Source: a virus
Reading direction: 5' to 3' (one strand)
Virus record (IMG/VR): IMGVR_UViG_3300023116_000177
Coordinates: 1 to 33,271 of that record
DNA length: 33,271 bases
Position 1 is the stretch's first letter; each line of letters starts with the position of its first letter. A program made the position numbers and the translations under genes. The notes beneath the pieces were generated by a model. The model made no database searches. It was given only the letters and a program-made list of their open reading frames with translations, and had not been told where the DNA came from. Positions 1-7,612 of the stretch are shown piece by piece.

Positions 1-1569
1 ATTTGGAATGGAATCTTTTAACCCATTCGCATATGTCGGAACGTCATCCGTCGAAACCTTTTTCTCTATGTAATTGAGAAGGTTGGTTGTAGGACTCCCC
101 AAGAAATTAGGTGTATCTGCATTAGGATTCCCTTCGGATTTCTCTCTGGAAATCGTAATACTACCATCTAGATTATTTGTAACCCCGTTTGCGGAATTAT
201 CCGGTGTGTCATTTTGATTAATCTGCTTATCCGTGTTAACTTCTGCTGCACTCGCCAATTCCTCATTAGGCATTTTCGGTAGAATTTTATTGATCGCATC
301 ATCAGGATTCACACTTCTTTCAACATATCCATGAGATTCCAACCTATCATATGATGCATTCTGAACGTTTCTCTCGATGTAATCATCTGTAGGGGTTTCA
401 ACGAGATTTATATTGACTCCGTTAACTGTATCGGCATTAGGATCATTGCCTATAAGTCTATTAACAGCTTCATTTGTACGTTCAGCAACGCCCGTAACCA
501 CTTCATTGCCCCGACGTAACCCATCGGAAGTGAAGTCCCTTATAGCACCATCTACAGCATCTTGAACTGTTCCGGCGAAGTTAGTCACAGAACCTTGAAT
601 TGTGTTAGTGATAAGACTATCCGCAAAAGATTTACCACGCTCTACAATATTATTCAGATATTGTGAAACGCTATTCGCCCCAAGTGACGATTTTAATGTG
701 TCGAAAGCACTATCTGTTTGGTTCTTTAAATACCCTTTTATTTGGCCTAATATACCTCTTTCAGATGAGGTATAAGATAAAAGATCTAATACGTTTGCAT
801 CTGCGTCTTCTAATGTGTAATAGTGATAACCAAAGGACACAACACGCTTCATATCCATATTATCTTCTGCGTAATTATATTCTTGCTGGTCAATATTAAT
901 GGGGAAGCAATTATGATATTTAATTACTTTTCTTCTTTTAAAATTAGCCCCTGCACCCATTTTACTCAAATGCCACACAGTTATATTATTTGCATACAAT
1001 TCAGGGTTTGTTAAGCCTCTGTGTGCCACTGAAATAGCCCACGGTCTAAGAGCATAATCTACAAATGAGATATTAGATTCGAGAAATGAGATGTCTAAGG
1101 TTTGTATGTCACTTCTACCATTGGAAAGGACACCTTTCCATAACCCTGTGTTACTATAACCTTCTCTTGAGAAGTTAGACCCATCGCCTGTATGTTTAAC
1201 GCCTTGCGCTAATATGACGCCTCTTGTGCGTCTCCCTTCGTTTGCGGCTTTTTGGAAGTTCTCATTACCGAAAGAAGTGGCACCATCTTTAATCTGATAG
1301 CCGTTTTGTGTGTTTAAAATAGTTCCAGTGGCTGGAATATCTTGAATAAAGACCAACCAAAGTGAATTAATAGGTGGCGCATTGCCCGTGGTTAGAAGAT
1401 TGTTATAAAAATCTGTATAAAAACTATTAGCTTTTTCAAACCCTAAGACTCTCGATAGGAAATTACTCCCATCCTGACCAGTAGTATTCAATACACTATT
1501 TGAATCTGGTTCAGTCTGGTTTATTTGATACCCACTCGTTGTGGGCTCTTGATTAATAGTAATAGCCAT
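1..1569 (-). CDS. Tail tube-like / baseplate tube-initiator-like structural protein (partial, C-terminus outside window)
   Basis: An open frame of 523 codons runs from an ATG at 1569 to the left edge with no stop, so the C-terminus is missing. An AAAAGG ribosome site lies about eight bases before the ATG and a late-promoter-like motif just before that. Residues about 60-270 read like a gp19/gp54-type tube fold: an early PPINSLWLVFI strand and a later FPINIDQQEYNYAEDN...VVSFGYHYY block, the pattern seen where tube proteins pack into rings. Beyond about residue 300 it becomes Asn/Asp/Thr-rich and low in complexity, with a loosely repeated N-P-N-A-D-T and YIE+ pattern (about residues 380-510). 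It lies downstream of sheath, tube and tRNA-Tyr on the same strand. A T4 gp54-like role at the tube-baseplate junction is inference; a second tube variant or adhesin-linked tube protein is possible. Confidence 0.6.
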   Translation of the reverse strand, partial: MAITINQEPTTSGYQINQTEPDSNSVLNTTGQDGSNFLSRVLGFEKANSFYTDFYNNLLTTGNAPPINSLWLVFIQDIPATGTILNTQNGYQIKDGATSFGNENFQKAANEGRRTRGVILAQGVKHTGDGSNFSREGYSNTGLWKGVLSNGRSDIQTLDISFLESNISFVDYALRPWAISVAHRGLTNPELYANNITVWHLSKMGAGANFKRRKVIKYHNCFPINIDQQEYNYAEDNMDMKRVVSFGYHYYTLEDADANVLDLLSYTSSERGILGQIKGYLKNQTDSAFDTLKSSLGANSVSQYLNNIVERGKSFADSLITNTIQGSVTNFAGTVQDAVDGAIRDFTSDGLRRGNEVVTGVAERTNEAVNRLIGNDPNADTVNGVNINLVETPTDDYIERNVQNASYDRLESHGYVERSVNPDDAINKILPKMPNEELASAAEVNTDKQINQNDTPDNSANGVTNNLDGSITISREKSEGNPNADTPNFLGSPTTNLLNYIEKKVSTDDVPTYANGLKDSIPN

Positions 1570-1580
1570 TATTGTATACC

Positions 1581-1596
1581 TTTTAAATATTTAATT
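1581..1596 (-). promoter_or_regulatory. Late-promoter-like motif before the partial tube-like gene
   Basis: The minus strand reads AATTAAATATTTAAAA here, followed by GG and the ATG 15 bases later. It matches the TAAATAnTTAnAA pattern before many genes of this window and resembles the T4 late core TATAAATA with one substitution. Confidence 0.5.
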
Positions 1597-1632
1597 CAAA
1601 GGAATGTTTTAAACGCTTTACTATTTGAAAAA

Positions 1633-1720
1633 TGGTGGGAGTAGAGGGTATCGAACCCACTCGATCCTAAAAGGAAACAGATTTACAGTCTGTGCCGCCT
1701 CATTAACGGTTTACACTCCC
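1633..1720 (-). tRNA. tRNA-Tyr (anticodon GTA), CCA encoded
   Basis: The minus strand folds as a class II tRNA. The acceptor arm GGGAGTG pairs with TACTCCC (last pair G-U), followed by discriminator A and an encoded CCA at 1633-1635. The anticodon stem ACAGA/TCTGT holds loop CTGTAAA with anticodon GTA (1684-1686). A long variable arm with TCC/GGA pairing is typical of tRNA-Tyr. The T arm, GTGGG-TTCGATA-CCCTC, has one T-T mismatch in its stem. It sits between two late structural genes transcribed in the same direction, so it may be processed from the tail transcript. Confidence 0.93.
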
Positions 1721-1780
1721 ACAATCTCTTATATTATATAGAAAAGAGTGTAATGTGTCAAACTGAAAATCAAGGGATTT

Positions 1781-2284
1781 TTAGGTAGCTTGCTGCCAGT
1801 ATTGGTAGGCCATCACAGCATTGAATTCCTGTGGTGCGCCTGCGCCCTTGATGTCGTATGACAGGGGTTCAATAGTCTTTAAATAGGTACCAATTAACTG
1901 ATATCTACGAATTGGATTGAATTCCTTATCAATAAGATCAAGAGTAGCTATTTCGGCTGGAACGCCATATTTACCTGAAGATGTATTAACGTCGAAGACT
2001 TCACTCATCCACGCTTCCATCTTGGAGCGAATATTCATAGCTTCATCAGCGAGAAATGTTACAGACCATGCATCAGAACCATCATACGTCACTGAACCGG
2101 GGACGTTAAAATTCAGTCCCATGTAGGGAACCTGATGGTTTGTTATACTTTTTCCCGGTAAGTCACCTGTTCTTAAATAAACAAGGTCATCTTGAGTCAG
2201 AGGGCCAAGTGTGACCACTCTAAATTGGAAATCCCTTGCGAATTCTTTCTGCTTTGCGGTCTCATAAAACTTTAACATTGTCAT
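1781..2284 (-). CDS. Tail tube protein (T4 gp19-like)
   Basis: This 167-residue protein has the length and layout of T4 gp19, which forms the hexameric rings of the inner tail tube inside the contractile sheath. Supporting segments are an N-terminal FQFRVVTLG strand, a central GLNFNVPGSVTYD-type strand pair, a DEAMNIRSKMEAW helix (compare DEAHDARQKF in gp19), and a C-terminal AVMAYQYW strand similar to the VTLALDYW end of gp19. The ATG at 2284 has a strong AGGAG ten bases upstream. A second ATG two codons later is possible. The order sheath then tube is the T4 order 18-19, but an HNH endonuclease gene has been inserted between them. Confidence 0.9.
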   Translation of the reverse strand: MTMLKFYETAKQKEFARDFQFRVVTLGPLTQDDLVYLRTGDLPGKSITNHQVPYMGLNFNVPGSVTYDGSDAWSVTFLADEAMNIRSKMEAWMSEVFDVNTSSGKYGVPAEIATLDLIDKEFNPIRRYQLIGTYLKTIEPLSYDIKGAGAPQEFNAVMAYQYWQQAT

Positions 2285-2298
2285 AGTAAATTTCTCCT

Positions 2299-2326
2299 GA
2301 ATATATATTCTTATAAATATTTATTA
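2299..2326 (-). promoter_or_regulatory. Late-promoter-like motif plus leader palindrome of the tube gene
   Basis: On the minus strand TAATAAATATTTATAA (2311-2326) is followed at once by the 12-base palindrome GAATATATATTC (2299-2310) and then AGGAG. The layout promoter core, hairpin, ribosome site, ATG matches the sheath leader, which suggests a stabilising 5-prime hairpin on highly expressed tail mRNAs. Confidence 0.55.
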
Positions 2327-2333
2327 AACTGGT

Positions 2334-3011
2334 CTAAAATTTGTTACTTTTTTTTATGTTTTCTATATGCCACATAGGTCTTAAATTCGTATAGTGACAA
2401 CACTCCCTCTGTTCAGATTCATTTTGTAAATCGAAAGCTGTACAGGGTTTTATGTGATCAAGACTCCAAGAGTCTTTCGTATTTCCGTAATTATCCCATG
2501 ACATGCCTTCCTCAAATTGACTTTCGATGTGTTTTAAAAAGAAATCTACACTACATCCTAATAATTCTGTCGTTTTGTTTGATTTGTCTTGCCCTTTAAG
2601 TGCTGCGTTGAGTCTTCTCGATAGGTTCTTTTTTATTTTAAAGCCTACATCCGTTAATAGTCTTTCTTTCACCTTTTCATATATTTTTTCTTTGTTTTTA
2701 ATGTAATAATCTCTGGTTAAATCATTGTGGTGTTTTTTATTCTCTTTATACCACTTTTTAGAATATTCGTTATAAAACTCTTTGTTTTCTTGATATCTTC
2801 GTTTAAAATAACGGGAAATCTTTTCTTGGTTTTTATGGTAATGTTCTTTACTGGCTTTTCTTATCTTATCTTTATAGGTTTGTCTGTATTTTTTCTGGTA
2901 TTCTTTGTCATATGAACATTTCTTACACCTCGCAACATGTTTGTTTCTGTCTTTTCTAAAATGGAATTCAGTTAGAGGTTTTTCTTCTAAACAAAGTGTG
3001 CAAATCTTCAT
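2334..3011 (-). CDS. Free-standing HNH homing endonuclease
   Basis: The 225-residue protein starts with a zinc-ribbon-like segment: CTLC near the N-terminus, then CKKC at about residue 30. A very Lys/Tyr-rich helical middle of YKENKK-type repeats follows. The C-terminal HNH module has the family order: ELLGCS, FEEGMSWDNYG, SWSLDHIKP (first catalytic His), NLRPMW, and a terminal EN-K-NK. Proteins of this type nick or cut a homing site so that the gene spreads between phages. The ATG at 3011 is chosen over an upstream TTG in frame. There is no clear ribosome site or late-promoter motif, and the gene begins right after the terminator that closes the sheath gene. It splits the sheath-tube pair without damaging either neighbour, as expected for a mobile intergenic insertion. 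Confidence 0.9.
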   Translation of the reverse strand: MKICTLCLEEKPLTEFHFRKDRNKHVARCKKCSYDKEYQKKYRQTYKDKIRKASKEHYHKNQEKISRYFKRRYQENKEFYNEYSKKWYKENKKHHNDLTRDYYIKNKEKIYEKVKERLLTDVGFKIKKNLSRRLNAALKGQDKSNKTTELLGCSVDFFLKHIESQFEEGMSWDNYGNTKDSWSLDHIKPCTAFDLQNESEQRECCHYTNLRPMWHIENIKKSNKF

Positions 3012-3036
3012 GTAATTAATTATCAAACTCAATAAA

Positions 3037-3066
3037 AAAAGAGGGGGAATAGATCCTCCCTCTTTT
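3037..3066 (-). terminator. Rho-independent terminator after the sheath gene
   Basis: On the minus strand AAAAGAGGGAGG pairs with CCCCCTCTTTT around the loop ATCTATT, with one internal mismatch, and is followed by a run of T. It lies between the sheath stop and the HNH gene start, ending the sheath transcript. Confidence 0.85.
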
Positions 3067-3089
3067 CTAATTTCTAATTTTATTTCAAT

Positions 3090-5315
3090 TTAATTGATAA
3101 TCTCATTGAAATCTGCACCTGTGCGAGTCGCAAGGAAGTTAACCAGAATGAATTCTGCACTTCTTACAGGCTTAATGTAGATGTCAACAACTAACTCATT
3201 GTTGTCGATGACTGTAGAAGTGTTATTTCTTTCGTCACAGACGATGAGGTAGTCATAAAGACCTTCATTCTGCTTGGCGATCTCGAAGATTGGTGTTAAG
3301 TAATTAACCAAACGAGTTCTTGTGAAGACTGTATTTGGTTGCATTACGAAGTAACGTGTCAATCTAAGGGTAGCTTTTTCAAGAGTTAAGAATAATCTAC
3401 GAACATTGATTCTATCAAATGCGCTCGGTTTGGCTTGAAGAGTCTTCTGACCCCAAACTGTATATGCGTCTTGAGGGAACCAAACAACAGGGTTGATACC
3501 AACTCTGTAGAGAAGGTCACGCTGTTTTTGTGTAGGATTGACACCAATCTCTACGACATTTCTCACAATACCATTCTCAAGACCAGCGGGTGCGAACCAA
3601 GGTTGTGCGTTTGCATCCATTCTTGCTATGATTGCGGCCTGATAACCTGAGAACGGAGCCCAGAAGAACTTGCCGGAACTGTTATCAAAGGCTTTAACCC
3701 ATTGACCATATGTAGCCACATAATTATTATTGGACTCGCTATAAAGATTCTTCATAGGCCAATAAATATGCTGTGAGAAGTTCTTATCTTTTCTATCGAT
3801 GACTTTGTAATCACGACCTTGGATAAGAATACCTCTCAGAGGGTCAGCAATGTGCATACAATCTTTTCTGGTTTCAGAAACGAAGTTTGTAAATGCGTTG
3901 TTGATAACCTGATACCAGTTAGCGATATCACTATCTTTACCTGTGGTTGGATCGTCAAGGGCTTCAATTTCGGTGTTTACGTTCATAGCAGGATCGAATG
4001 TGACAGGATTACTACCGTCACCTGCGCCCTGATTATCTTTCGCAGCAGCGTAAGCGTAAATTGTACCGAGACCAGCCTCGACTGTTAAGTCAATATCTAC
4101 AACGTCCTTATTCTCAGCTAAGAGGAATGACGCTTCAAGTTTCGCAGGAACGTTACCAATAATCTTATCAGTATTGGTCCCTCTTGTGGAGATGAACTGA
4201 CCAAGCGAATACGCCTGTTTTGCAGTCGATTGAACTTCAACCTGTCCAATACGACCAGATTCATTCTTCCATAGAGCTTGCTCTGAGATATTAGGGTTAA
4301 CAACAATATCAATATAATTTGAATTGTCGTTGACTACCTTCTCTGCGAAGAACGATTCTTGAACTAATGTTCTAGGATTAACACGATTTGTGTCGTTCTC
4401 ATCTAAGGAAGCAACCCATTTTTCCTGATAACCGACATAAAGCTTATCAGTATCATTACCTAAACCAGTTGTTCTCAGCTTAAACACAGCAAAAATGAGT
4501 GAATCATTGTACGATGCATCTGAGAAATCATATTGGAAACCGCTCTCTAATTGTTCCGAAAGGCTGTTCTGATTAGATGTATCAGTACCTGTTAAAGGGA
4601 GACCGAGAGTAGTTTCAGCTAACTGATAAAAACCTAATGGATTAGCGGTATTTGTAGTCTGAACCGAGGAAACGCTATTATAAAGCGGAGTCCCGTCGTT
4701 ATTAGCACTATTACTATCAATAATGCTGACATAGTACCCTTCAGCGTAATCATTAGTGGAAAGCTTTGTCTTGTTGAGGACTATAAAGCCTGTATTACCG
4801 AGGTTGGCATTACTTGCAGTTAGAGAAGCTGTGTAGTTAGTACCAGCGTTACTCCAATTTACCTGACCTGACTTAATATTGGTGTATTCCGATTCCGTTA
4901 GTGATAAAAGAGTAGGCTCACCGACTACGAACTTATCGGAGTCAGCATAGAGAGAATCTTGTTCTGCGGATAGCGAAATTGTATCAAAGCCGGAAACAGG
5001 GTAAAAAAGACCTGTGTAATTATCACCGAATCCACCACCGGAACCACTACCATAAGGCATACGGTTACAAAGTAGATTAGCTGGTGAATTTAAGACTTCC
5101 TCACAAGATTTATAAAAGTATCTTTCTGCTTCTGTGGTAGGTGCTCCGTAAATTTGCTCTAATTCTGATTTGGATGTGACGTTTACGAGTTCGAGAGTTG
5201 GACCCTGATTCGCAAAACCATTAATGTAAATATTTGTCCCAACTGGTAAAGAAGTGTTGAAACTTAAATCAATTTCATTAATCTGAACGCCGGGACTTTC
5301 AATTGTTCTTGCCAT
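3090..5315 (-). CDS. Contractile tail sheath protein (T4 gp18-like)
   Basis: This 741-residue protein forms the contractile outer layer of the tail. It opens with ESPGVQINEIDLS, matching the SPGIELKE start of gp18. An N-terminal LEQIYGAPT...AERYFYKSCEEVL segment corresponds to the VDLVNTFGQPT region. The C-terminal domain is almost T4-like: NPVVWFPQDAYTVWGQKT, AFDRINVRRLF, IKPVRSAEFI, and a TGADFNE end. At 741 residues against about 659 in T4, the variable middle (roughly 100-470) is enlarged with Ser/Thr/Asn-rich protrusion domains. The ATG at 5315 has AAGGAGA upstream, a leader hairpin and a late-promoter motif. It follows the tube-like gene pair and precedes a terminator. Confidence 0.96.
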   Translation of the reverse strand: MARTIESPGVQINEIDLSFNTSLPVGTNIYINGFANQGPTLELVNVTSKSELEQIYGAPTTEAERYFYKSCEEVLNSPANLLCNRMPYGSGSGGGFGDNYTGLFYPVSGFDTISLSAEQDSLYADSDKFVVGEPTLLSLTESEYTNIKSGQVNWSNAGTNYTASLTASNANLGNTGFIVLNKTKLSTNDYAEGYYVSIIDSNSANNDGTPLYNSVSSVQTTNTANPLGFYQLAETTLGLPLTGTDTSNQNSLSEQLESGFQYDFSDASYNDSLIFAVFKLRTTGLGNDTDKLYVGYQEKWVASLDENDTNRVNPRTLVQESFFAEKVVNDNSNYIDIVVNPNISEQALWKNESGRIGQVEVQSTAKQAYSLGQFISTRGTNTDKIIGNVPAKLEASFLLAENKDVVDIDLTVEAGLGTIYAYAAAKDNQGAGDGSNPVTFDPAMNVNTEIEALDDPTTGKDSDIANWYQVINNAFTNFVSETRKDCMHIADPLRGILIQGRDYKVIDRKDKNFSQHIYWPMKNLYSESNNNYVATYGQWVKAFDNSSGKFFWAPFSGYQAAIIARMDANAQPWFAPAGLENGIVRNVVEIGVNPTQKQRDLLYRVGINPVVWFPQDAYTVWGQKTLQAKPSAFDRINVRRLFLTLEKATLRLTRYFVMQPNTVFTRTRLVNYLTPIFEIAKQNEGLYDYLIVCDERNNTSTVIDNNELVVDIYIKPVRSAEFILVNFLATRTGADFNEIIN

Positions 5316-5320
5316 AATAT

Positions 5321-5356
5321 TCTCCTTAAAAGATTCTTTCTTTTAAGTATTTATTA
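5321..5356 (-). promoter_or_regulatory. Late-promoter-like motif and leader hairpin of the sheath gene
   Basis: The minus strand carries TAATAAATACTTAAAA (5341-5356). The stem CTTAAAAG (5340-5347) pairs perfectly with CTTTTAAG (5325-5332) around a 7-base loop, directly before GGAGA and the ATG. The 3-prime half of the motif is also one arm of the hairpin. Confidence 0.6.
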
Positions 5357-5371
5357 TTTTCCAACTAAAAA

Positions 5372-5824
5372 TTATAGTTTTATATCGGTATTATTTTCTA
5401 ATAAGGTCACATCCATTTGGTTGAAAACGAATTGAAAACTACAATCTATTTCCGATGGGTCTTTGTAATCGTAATTTATCTGACCTAGATTTATGATGAA
5501 GGCGTTTGTATAATCAAATCGAACAATTTGCTCGTTATATTCACGTAATCCGTAAATTGTGATCGTGGTTTGATAGTCTGTGTAATCATTCTGCATCTCA
5601 ATATGCTTATATGTAACGTTTTTCACAGGTTCTGTCTTTTCATTATTGAGAAGATTGTTAGGATCTTTGGATAAATCCCTTATATTATCCATCACTCTAT
5701 TTTTTTCTTCACGAAATTCCGTGAAATAATCAGTCATCCCACTCTTCTTAGGATCATTTAATATCGCTAACCACTTCCATAATACCCAATAATTGTCAAA
5801 ATTGTTATCAACATTGAAACCCAC
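5372..5824 (-). CDS. Tube-like structural protein, C-terminal fragment (frameshifted from the gene just upstream)
   Basis: The frame encodes about 150 residues and could begin at a GTG at 5824, but no ribosome site precedes it. Its start, GFNVDNNFDNYWVLWKWL, continues the upstream protein perfectly if one base is added. In tube-fold proteins a YEPhTVxF strand is followed by a vDNxFxNYxxLWxWL helix, and here these two parts lie in different frames. The rest contains a TTITIYGLREYNEQIVRF strand pair and ends in FQFVFNQMDVTLLE. It is most likely the C-terminal half of a tail tube-like or tail-terminator-like protein of about 235 residues lying between terminase and sheath. Translation on its own is doubtful. 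Confidence 0.65.
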   Translation of the reverse strand: MGFNVDNNFDNYWVLWKWLAILNDPKKSGMTDYFTEFREEKNRVMDNIRDLSKDPNNLLNNEKTEPVKNVTYKHIEMQNDYTDYQTTITIYGLREYNEQIVRFDYTNAFIINLGQINYDYKDPSEIDCSFQFVFNQMDVTLLENNTDIKL

Positions 5825-6078
5825 AGTAATGGCTCATATGGAGGACGAGACATCGAGGTTATATTATAAGGCTGTCCGTAAGTGTTGATCGTCTGATTGG
5901 GAACATTCACTGTAGGGACCACCGATCCGAACACTGAGAACTGTAATTTGTCTAAATTTACTAAATCGTTCGATCTGGTGTTGGAATTTATATCTTTTAA
6001 AACTTTAGGGACATCCAAAACAAGTAAAAACTTGTCTTTCCGCGCCTTATTTAATATGCTTTGATGTATCTCACTCAT
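5767..6078 (-). CDS. Tube-like structural protein, N-terminal fragment (frameshifted)
   Basis: The start is the ATG at 6078 (MSEIHQSIL); an in-frame GTG 30 bases upstream lies inside the terminase end and is less likely. No Shine-Dalgarno is visible; a TAAGTATTTA element lies five to fourteen bases before the ATG. The first about 83 residues look like a tube-fold N-terminus: FLLVLDVPKVLKDIN, then FSVFGSVVPTVNVPNQ, then SRPPYEP. After that the frame leaves homology and ends in a chance hydrophobic tail. The expected continuation, ITVGFNVDNN, is in the -1 frame beginning at about 5829. No slippery heptamer is visible, so a one-base deletion or an assembly error is more likely than programmed shifting. 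Confidence 0.65.
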   Translation of the reverse strand: MSEIHQSILNKARKDKFLLVLDVPKVLKDINSNTRSNDLVNLDKLQFSVFGSVVPTVNVPNQTINTYGQPYNITSMSRPPYEPLLWVSMLITILTIIGYYGSG

Positions 6079-6089
6079 GATGTAAATAC

Positions 6090-7604
6090 TTATTGATGGA
6101 ACACCCACCCTTCTTCAGCTAATGATTCTAAATCTGATTTTCCTTCATCATAAAATCCAACATAAGCTGGAAGTGGGTCTGAATCGTTGAAATTCTTCAT
6201 CAAACTTTGAGATCCGAAAAACTCTTCTTCATCATATAATGACTTTTTAATCTTCAGAGGTTTTCCACGCTCATCATACTTTTCGATTTCATAATAACGT
6301 TCACACATCTCATTCTTTAAGGCGTATAAGCCCCATGCTAAGGCAAGTACCATATCATCAAATAAGTCTTCACCCTGCTTTTTCTTCCATGTCCCATTCG
6401 GATAACGCACAAACGTCTCAAACTCTTGAATGGTTATGATATCGTAAATATCAACTGCTCCCAATTCATTTAACCAATACCTCATATTAGTCACAGCATC
6501 TAATTTAGTGTTTGTGTGTGAATAGATACCCAAACGTTCATAGTTGATTTTGTCGGAATTGGGTACATGATTAGCTATCTTCTCATATTTAAATACATTA
6601 TACAGGTTATCGAGGACACCACTACCCACATTATTCCTTTCCATGAATATATAAGGACTTCCCCACTGTCCTGCTATTTCATATAAAATCTTCGAGAAGG
6701 AATAGGGATTTATGTATTGATCCCTATAACACGCAACTTGTTTTATTCGTGTTAAGTCTGTCAAATCTAAGACCTGAACTGTGGACGCAGTAGATCCTAT
6801 ACCTTCACCCACATCACAACCCATCACGTAAATTCGATTTGGCTGCGCTTTTTCCCATATTTTATAGGTGTTTTCTTTTAATATGATCTTCGGTTCAATG
6901 GCTTCTTTCCTATATTTGGTTATGAGTTCAGCATTAATAGCTGATTCGCCTGTTGAAATGAACTCGTTGCCGAATTCCTGATTGAAAGCTTCTAGTGAAC
7001 CAAGGGATGCAATCGTTTTACGTTTCCACGATTCGTCTCTACCGGGAACTTCCCACCAATCGATTCTCTCCGCTTTCCAATCTTTATCTTCATTCCTTTC
7101 AGCCGTGCTATATACCTTATAGAACTGGTTACCTGTACCATTAGGTGTAGACACTGAGAAAATCTTCGATTTCTTGGATGATGAAACGATAGGAATTGTT
7201 GAACGCCAGAATTCCTCCATGAAGTTATGGGGGATGAAGGCCATTTCATCAATAATAATACAATTTTTCGTTAATTTTCCGTTAGTGAAATACGTATGAC
7301 CACCGTGAACGTGTAATAATTCGTAAACTTTTTCTTGATTTTCGAAAGTTTCTATATTTGTTATGACAGTTCCATCAAACACAGTATCATCAACAATAAC
7401 GTCACACGCAAACCGGATAGATTTATCTGACATAATCAATTTATGTTTTGGTGTACACACTAAAAATTGATCGTCACTAAACGTTATTTTAATTTTTTGT
7501 GGGTTATCGCCTTGCATGATACCTTCAAAATCTTGAAAACCTGTATCGGTTAAGACTTGAAATCTAGTATTTTTGAAAATTTTATAGTTACTTAAGTCAG
7601 CCAT
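6090..7604 (-). CDS. terL: Terminase large subunit, C-terminal half, preceded by a split-intein C-fragment
   Basis: Residues 1-114 are a C-intein and residues 115-504 are the C-extein. The intein part has a TPKH block-B motif, a GHTYFTNG block-F segment, and ends LTKN followed by Cys115 as +1 nucleophile. The extein begins at Walker B (CIIIDEMAF, D119-E120) and continues with the coupling motif VSTPNG. It then has a complete RNase H-fold nuclease: D264 in MGCDVGEG, E322 in FMERNN, D416/D417 in DDMVLALAWG. This half therefore powers and cuts DNA during headful packaging only after trans-splicing to the N-terminal half. Joined exteins read RGDTAN-CIIIDE, aligning without a gap to RGNSFAMIYIDE in T4 gp17. 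The GIY-YIG gene ends eight bases upstream. Total extein length is 576 residues, near the 610 of gp17. Confidence 0.95.
   Translation of the reverse strand: MADLSNYKIFKNTRFQVLTDTGFQDFEGIMQGDNPQKIKITFSDDQFLVCTPKHKLIMSDKSIRFACDVIVDDTVFDGTVITNIETFENQEKVYELLHVHGGHTYFTNGKLTKNCIIIDEMAFIPHNFMEEFWRSTIPIVSSSKKSKIFSVSTPNGTGNQFYKVYSTAERNEDKDWKAERIDWWEVPGRDESWKRKTIASLGSLEAFNQEFGNEFISTGESAINAELITKYRKEAIEPKIILKENTYKIWEKAQPNRIYVMGCDVGEGIGSTASTVQVLDLTDLTRIKQVACYRDQYINPYSFSKILYEIAGQWGSPYIFMERNNVGSGVLDNLYNVFKYEKIANHVPNSDKINYERLGIYSHTNTKLDAVTNMRYWLNELGAVDIYDIITIQEFETFVRYPNGTWKKKQGEDLFDDMVLALAWGLYALKNEMCERYYEIEKYDERGKPLKIKKSLYDEEEFFGSQSLMKNFNDSDPLPAYVGFYDEGKSDLESLAEEGWVFHQ
7263..7604 (-). other. Split intein, C-fragment (114 residues)
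   Basis: It covers residues 1-114 of the downstream terminase gene. Blocks are recognisable: TPKH (block B), a DVIVDDTVFDG loop, VYELLHVHGGHTYF (block F), and terminal Asn with +1 Cys (block G). The penultimate residue is Lys instead of the usual His. Length and order resemble the atypically split AceL-TerL intein, which also has a short N-part and a long C-part in a terminase. Confidence 0.9.
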
Positions 7605-7612
7605 TTTATTTG

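Noticed and set aside
663-1014. Two short plus-strand frames opposite the partial tube-like gene
   Set aside because: The minus-strand frame is open throughout with a good start and tube-like sequence; the plus frames have none of these.
5815-5840. Programmed -1 frameshift in the tube-like gene
   Set aside because: No X-XXY-YYZ slippery heptamer or clear downstream structure at the junction; a one-base deletion or sequencing error fits better.
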